From JBDNJM01 sp041687755 (GTDB taxonomy: Bacteria; Planctomycetota; UBA1135; GCA-002686595), in NCBI GenBank assembly GCA_041687755.1, contig JBDNJM010000078.1:1-34652 (forward strand): a DNA stretch of 34,652 bases, read 5' to 3'. Positions 31,406 to 34,652 of the stretch are shown here, piece by piece. How positions within the stretch are numbered: position 1 is the stretch's first letter; each line of letters opens with the position of its first letter. The notes under the pieces were generated by a model. The model worked only from the letters and a program-made list of their open reading frames with translations. It was not told where the DNA came from and did no database searches. The position numbers and the translations under genes were made by a program.

Positions 31406-32917
31406 ATGCTAACCCAAGCCTCCCTACGGATGCTCGCTGTCGGCGCTGGGACCTTGCTCTTCGCTCAGGCCTTCACGGCCTCCGCAGCTAGCGCCCAGCA
31501 AACGCAAGAAGTTCAAACTTCGATTCAGGCGACGGTAGCCTACCGGCATCACCCATCATTTCCGGTCGACGGAACTCCTGTCCGGGTGAGGGCGGCGGCA
31601 GACGAGACCCTACTCTTCGAAGGCGGCACCACGAACAATGGGCAAACCGCCACCTTCAGCTCGCAGGCCCTATCAGAACTTGAGATTACCCTCGGCGAGA
31701 CTCGGATAAGCCTGCCGACAGATCTCCCGTTCCACGATGGACACGCCGTAGGTAAGGTTATTAACCGCCATGTGGACATAAACTACATGGCCGATAAGGT
31801 TAACGCGTTCACTCAGACCATTTCACAGCCGTTCGCGCGCAAAGTGCTTCTTTATTCTCACCCCAGCGCCCCGAGGTACTTCCCGCTCGACAATCCATGG
31901 TGGTCCATTACCGTCGCACCCGGGGTCGGACTGACCTTCAACCTCGAAGTTGCGCCACTGGTAAATATGACTGACATCGATGGGGTCTTCCGATACCTTT
32001 CGGGGGGAGTGGCGCCCCATGAGTACATTCAAGGGGTGTATGTTTCAGCCACAGATGTAGACATCGGAAGCGAGGGGCTCCTGCTACAGATGTTCGCCAA
32101 CGGCCGAACCATCCCTAGCACTCTAATTGCAGACGTGTTCCTGTTTTCAAATGACCCCAACCCCGCCCTTGCGGCCGAGGTCGCGGCGGTCCAGCCCGAT
32201 GAGGCCTTCGCAGTTCCGCTAAGCGGTCGTTTCAGCCGAGGTAAGACCTTGATCCTGTTCAGGGATGGAGTAAGCGGCCCCCCGCCCATTGGGGCTCCGG
32301 GAATTAATTCAGGGCCGCCCCAGCCTATCACCATTAGTGGGTCAGCCACCTCAGTTCAGATTCTCTGTGGGACTTGCGACATCGGCCCAAGCCAGGCAAT
32401 GCTTGACACGCTTGGACTCAGCGGTACATGCATTCCTCAGCCACCCAGCCAGGCCTTGTGCAATGACATGCAAGGCGACGCATGGATCACGAGGAAGGCC
32501 TTCGGCTCGACAGCCGGGAGCATCTTTGAGAGCTTCCCCAATATGCCGCTCACCCCCAACTACAACTCCAGCACAAGCACCAGCGTCACCATTGAATTCC
32601 CCTTCGGGCCCAACGGAAAACTCGGAGGGACGGTCCAAGAGACTGTCGGGGAAGTCGTTGGGACAGAACTTGGGGACGGAGCGTTTGGCTGCGGCCAACG
32701 GGCGCAGGTCTATGTGTCAAGAAAGTTTGGCTACAGAGAATTTACCGGGCACAGAGGTGGCTTTGTAACGGACCCGGGCTACATCCCGAATCCGTTCACC
32801 CTCCACTGGGACAGCTGCGCTCATGACTACGCGCTCACGACCCATTGTCAGGACGACGAAACCACGACATCCATCCTGCGATGCGATAAGGAGCCTCTGC
32901 CGGTAGGCCCGAAATAA
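31406..32917 (+). CDS. Secreted protein of unknown function with atypical (lower-GC) composition
   Basis: This 503-residue protein starts at the ATG at 31406, which begins a signal peptide (MLTQASLRMLAVGAGTLLFAQAFTASAASAQQ); a GTG at 31376 would add ten residues. No family was recognised. The N-terminal 100 residues look like a bacterial Ig-like/big domain (SIQATVAYRHHPSFPVDGTPVRVRAAADETLLFEGGTTNNGQTATF). The C-terminal third is Cys-containing (ILCGTCDIG, CIPQPPSQALCND, FGCGQRAQV, WDSCAHDY, HCQDD, RCDK), suggesting disulfides outside the cytoplasm. Codons ending in A or T are visibly more frequent than in neighbouring genes. It lies between two copies of an IS3-type end. Horizontal acquisition as a passenger is the simplest reading. 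Confidence 0.75.
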   Translation: MLTQASLRMLAVGAGTLLFAQAFTASAASAQQTQEVQTSIQATVAYRHHPSFPVDGTPVRVRAAADETLLFEGGTTNNGQTATFSSQALSELEITLGETRISLPTDLPFHDGHAVGKVINRHVDINYMADKVNAFTQTISQPFARKVLLYSHPSAPRYFPLDNPWWSITVAPGVGLTFNLEVAPLVNMTDIDGVFRYLSGGVAPHEYIQGVYVSATDVDIGSEGLLLQMFANGRTIPSTLIADVFLFSNDPNPALAAEVAAVQPDEAFAVPLSGRFSRGKTLILFRDGVSGPPPIGAPGINSGPPQPITISGSATSVQILCGTCDIGPSQAMLDTLGLSGTCIPQPPSQALCNDMQGDAWITRKAFGSTAGSIFESFPNMPLTPNYNSSTSTSVTIEFPFGPNGKLGGTVQETVGEVVGTELGDGAFGCGQRAQVYVSRKFGYREFTGHRGGFVTDPGYIPNPFTLHWDSCAHDYALTTHCQDDETTTSILRCDKEPLPVGPK

Positions 32918-33257
32918 GCAAGAGCGCTTGCGGAGTTCGTGTGGGGGGTAGGCCAGCGACAGTCAACCCCCGCTTCACGGACCCAGGAGCCCATCCCGGA
33001 CGGAGCGCTCCCGCTCCCTTAGCCCCGTCACAACCAGCCTGCGCCCAACACCTGGCCAGGCCTATGTGACGGGGGGGAAGGGAGCGCCCCGATAACCGCC
33101 AGAGTCCGAGGCTGAGCGTCTGCCAGCCCACTTGCGCGGCCCCTGAGGGCTGGCGGTATGGTCCCGGCAGGGAAGGAGGGGGTAGCCTCCCGTCCGAGCT
33201 GGGGGTGGTCCTTCCGTGGGTCTTGTGACTCCAGGTGCGGCAGGGGCTGGGTCTTTT
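32918..33257. other. Intergenic region with a large hairpin
   Basis: Apart from the 73-base hairpin at 33013-33085 I see no gene. Short open frames here are Gly/Pro/Arg-rich shadows. Confidence 0.4.
33013..33085. repeat. Large imperfect inverted repeat (18 paired bases)
   Basis: GCTCCCTT (33013-33020) pairs with AAGGGAGC (33078-33085), and CCCCGTCACA (33023-33032) pairs with TGTGACGGGG (33065-33074), with a 2/3-base internal loop. The 32-base loop contains the palindrome CCTGGCCAGG (33051-33060). It lies about 95 bp after the passenger gene and about 360 bp before the RAYT remnant. It may be a terminator, a REP-like palindrome or the footprint of a small non-autonomous element. Confidence 0.55.
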
Positions 33258-33440
33258 TCAGGTGCAGGCACCAAGGATCCCTGGATTAGCGGAGAGGGCG
33301 CTCGAAGCGGAGCGTGTCGGAGCAATTTCGACTACTCCGGTCAACGAAGCGGTTTCGCTGAAGCTCAGGCCCTCGCGGGCCCGGAGCTCGAGCGCACTGG
33401 TGAGGTTGTTCGGGAGTAGGTGCGTGTCCATCTCCGCCAT
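33258..33440 (-). pseudogene. Possible remnant of an ECF sigma factor region 4
   Basis: The minus-strand translation contains LTSALELRAREGLSFSETASLTGV, close in pattern to the region-4 helix-turn-helix of ECF sigma factors (ALxLRxxEGLSxxEIAxLxGV). It then degenerates and stops at 33258. The first 30 codons have gene-like third-position GC. It is short and lacks region 2, so at best it is a fragment. Confidence 0.3.
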
Positions 33441-33441
33441 C

Positions 33442-33706
33442 GTGCAGCGCCCGTCCCGCCAAACAAGGTGGGGTTCAAGCGACGCTTACCATCATGTCGT
33501 CAACCGGGGCTTGGCCCATCGGCCCGTCCCCGAGTCAGGTCGGGACGTCCGCTTCTTCCTGTCCGGGCTGGCGAGGGAGGGGCGTGCTGTTGCGTCCTCG
33601 TGTTTGAAGCGGGCTCGCCCGATCGAGGACCGAGCTGCTCGCGTGCTCCTGTCTGACGAATCACTTCCACCTCCTGGTGCGCAGCCCGGAGGGGCTTGCT
33701 TCCTGA
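33442..33706 (+). pseudogene. Frameshifted REP-associated tyrosine transposase (RAYT, Y1/HUH) remnant
   Basis: From the GTG at 33442 the frame reads VQRPSRQTRWGSSDAYHHVVNRG ... DVRFFLSGLAREGRAV, matching the N-terminus of RAYT transposases (AYHHVxNRGxxR). After extra sequence and a frame change, the third frame reads CLTNHFHLLVRSPEGLAS and stops at 33704-33706. NHFHLLVRSP is the HUH metal-binding motif region. The catalytic Tyr and all later sequence are missing. RAYTs are single-copy HUH enzymes linked to REP palindromes; a large hairpin lies about 360 bp upstream. Confidence 0.75.
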
Positions 33707-34252
33707 TTCACGCGAAATGCACGGGGCGGGCATTGCCGCCAACACTTCTCGGAGAACTAGGTTGGCTTGTACACAGCCTCTGCAGCGTCACTGAGCGCAG
33801 AGCTGGACGCCGCTAGCTAGCGAAGAGATGCTCTGTTCAGGGAGCTTCCCTGCCCTGCGCCGCCCGGCGTCAACGGAGAGCAAGTTCGCCAGTGCCGACC
33901 CGGCTACGACACGGAACGCGTCGCCGGGGGCCTGGCGTCCACATTTCGGCAACCGTGAGTGGCAAGCGGCCTCGGAGAGCCCCCTACCACAGGGCGGTAC
34001 TGACCCGGTGCCCAGGCTCTACTCGGGTCTCGGCGAACTTCCCAACACGCTACCCCTGAAAAGAACACTTATCGGGCATGCGCAGCCTCACATAGCCTTT
34101 GGTACCGGCTTTGGGGTCCCGTTAGAGGGTTGCAGGCGAGTCACTGAGTGCGGCGCTCGCCGGTCGAGAACTAGGGGGGCGGGGGCTACTCAGGTTTCAC
34201 TGCTCCTGAGTGCGCCGGGCTGGTGGCGATCGCTTGCGGTGTTCCTGCTGGG
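33707..34252. other. Non-coding region holding the second IS3-type end
   Basis: No intact gene was seen. A plus-strand frame starting at 33828 crosses the region and the SDR-like gene beyond, but it is low-complexity and contradicts the clear minus-strand coding. The repeat at 33994-34122 is the only recognised element. Confidence 0.45.
33994..34122 (+). repeat. Right copy of the diverged IS3-type end repeat
   Basis: It is homologous, in direct orientation, to 31087-31215. The conserved orfB end (RPHSSLGYRPP) is not recognisable upstream of this copy, so it is more decayed than the left one. Confidence 0.7.
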
Positions 34253-34652
34253 CTACCGGGCCTCTGCAGGCTCGGGAAGGTCGGGGGACAGCTTCGCCAG
34301 GTCCTGCTTCCAGCCGTCCACGTCGAAGGTGGCTGCGTTGAACGGCTCGAAGGTCTTGTTCAGCGCGTCGGGGCTGAACACGCAGTGGACCGCGACGCGC
34401 GCGAGGTCTTCGCGGCTGATCGTGACGCGGCTCGCCAGGGTGTCGCCCTGGGTGAAGGCGATGCCCATCTCACAGGCCGGGCGGTCCCACATGCCTAAGG
34501 GGCGCAGGATCGTGTAGCCGAGGCCGCTGCTGCGCAGGTGTTCTTCGCTCAGGCGCTTCCACTTGAGGACGTTCTTCAGGTGGTCGCTGCGGCCTTCCAT
34601 CGGTTGGGTGACGCCCGCGGAGGTAACGATGACCATGCGCTCGGCGCCGAAC
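34253..34652 (-). CDS. Atypical short-chain dehydrogenase / NAD(P)-binding protein, partial at window edge
   Basis: About 133 residues of the C-terminal part are present; the frame continues off the window, so the Met at 34636 is internal (FGAERMVIVTSAGV). The motifs are those of NmrA/SDR_a5-type NAD(P)-binding proteins: VIVTSAGVT at the end of the Rossmann core, LKWKRLSEEHLRSSGLGYTILRPLG (the WK...E-LRxSGLxYTIxRP helix), then VTISREDLARVAVHCVF. The N-terminal GxxGxxG nucleotide-binding motif would lie outside the window. Such proteins act as oxidoreductases, isomerases or redox sensors; the substrate cannot be told. The stop TAG is at 34253-34255. Confidence 0.82.
   Translation of the reverse strand, partial: FGAERMVIVTSAGVTQPMEGRSDHLKNVLKWKRLSEEHLRSSGLGYTILRPLGMWDRPACEMGIAFTQGDTLASRVTISREDLARVAVHCVFSPDALNKTFEPFNAATFDVDGWKQDLAKLSPDLPEPAEAR

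Noticed and set aside
33013..33085. Integron attC site
   Set aside because: The hairpin lacks recognisable R/L box core sites (GTTRRRY), and no integron integrase or cassette array is present.
33828..34517. Plus-strand frame of about 230 codons
   Set aside because: It crosses repeat DNA and then runs antisense through a clear SDR-like gene. The translation has no protein-like pattern.

Overview
The window is about 70% G+C. It is dense with long secreted or lipid-anchored proteins of the kind common in Planctomycetota: FG-GAP and SBBP propellers, a Calx-beta/WD40-like lipoprotein, a multi-repeat CnaB/carboxypeptidase-regulatory-like protein and a DUF6288-type protein. I infer a planctomycete-type chromosome segment. 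No rRNA, tRNA or CRISPR was seen.

Layout. 1-831: non-coding sequence running into a mutY remnant that has lost its catalytic domain. 876-3122 (-): propeller lipoprotein. 3680-4594: GT2 glycosyltransferase. 5081-7280 and 7277-9733: two overlapping secreted propeller genes, the first with its apparent signal peptide out of frame across a C11 tract, the second interrupted by one in-frame TAG. 10086-13565: large membrane-anchored repeat protein. 13772-14383: hexapeptide acyltransferase. 14421-21875: a small Cys-rich secreted protein followed by an overlapping CusC-CusB-CusA type Cu/Ag efflux operon. 22008-24836: a structured leader and an ATGA-coupled NrtA/SsuA-like ABC importer. 24889-26058 (-): orphan lipoprotein. 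26467-29618: a coupled pair of secreted proteins. 29814-34130: a mobile-element graveyard (ECF sigma gene broken at an IS256 fragment, IS3-type remnant, lower-GC passenger gene, large hairpin, RAYT remnant, and a second copy of the IS3-type end). 34253 to the window end (-): partial SDR-like gene.

The strongest candidate for something undescribed is the ABC importer. Its binding protein is continuous from 22178 to 23260 except for one in-frame TGA, which falls where Cys is expected in a CxxxC motif. Twenty-one bases after that TGA begins the loop of a perfect 7-bp hairpin, with the geometry of a bacterial SECIS. I read it as a candidate selenocysteine (U-x3-C) substrate-binding protein, coupled to its permease and ATPase and placed directly after a soft-metal efflux operon. 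The second theme is poly(C) tracts of 10-11 bases on the coding strand at or just upstream of four gene starts; one of them would restore a signal peptide if it lost a single C.
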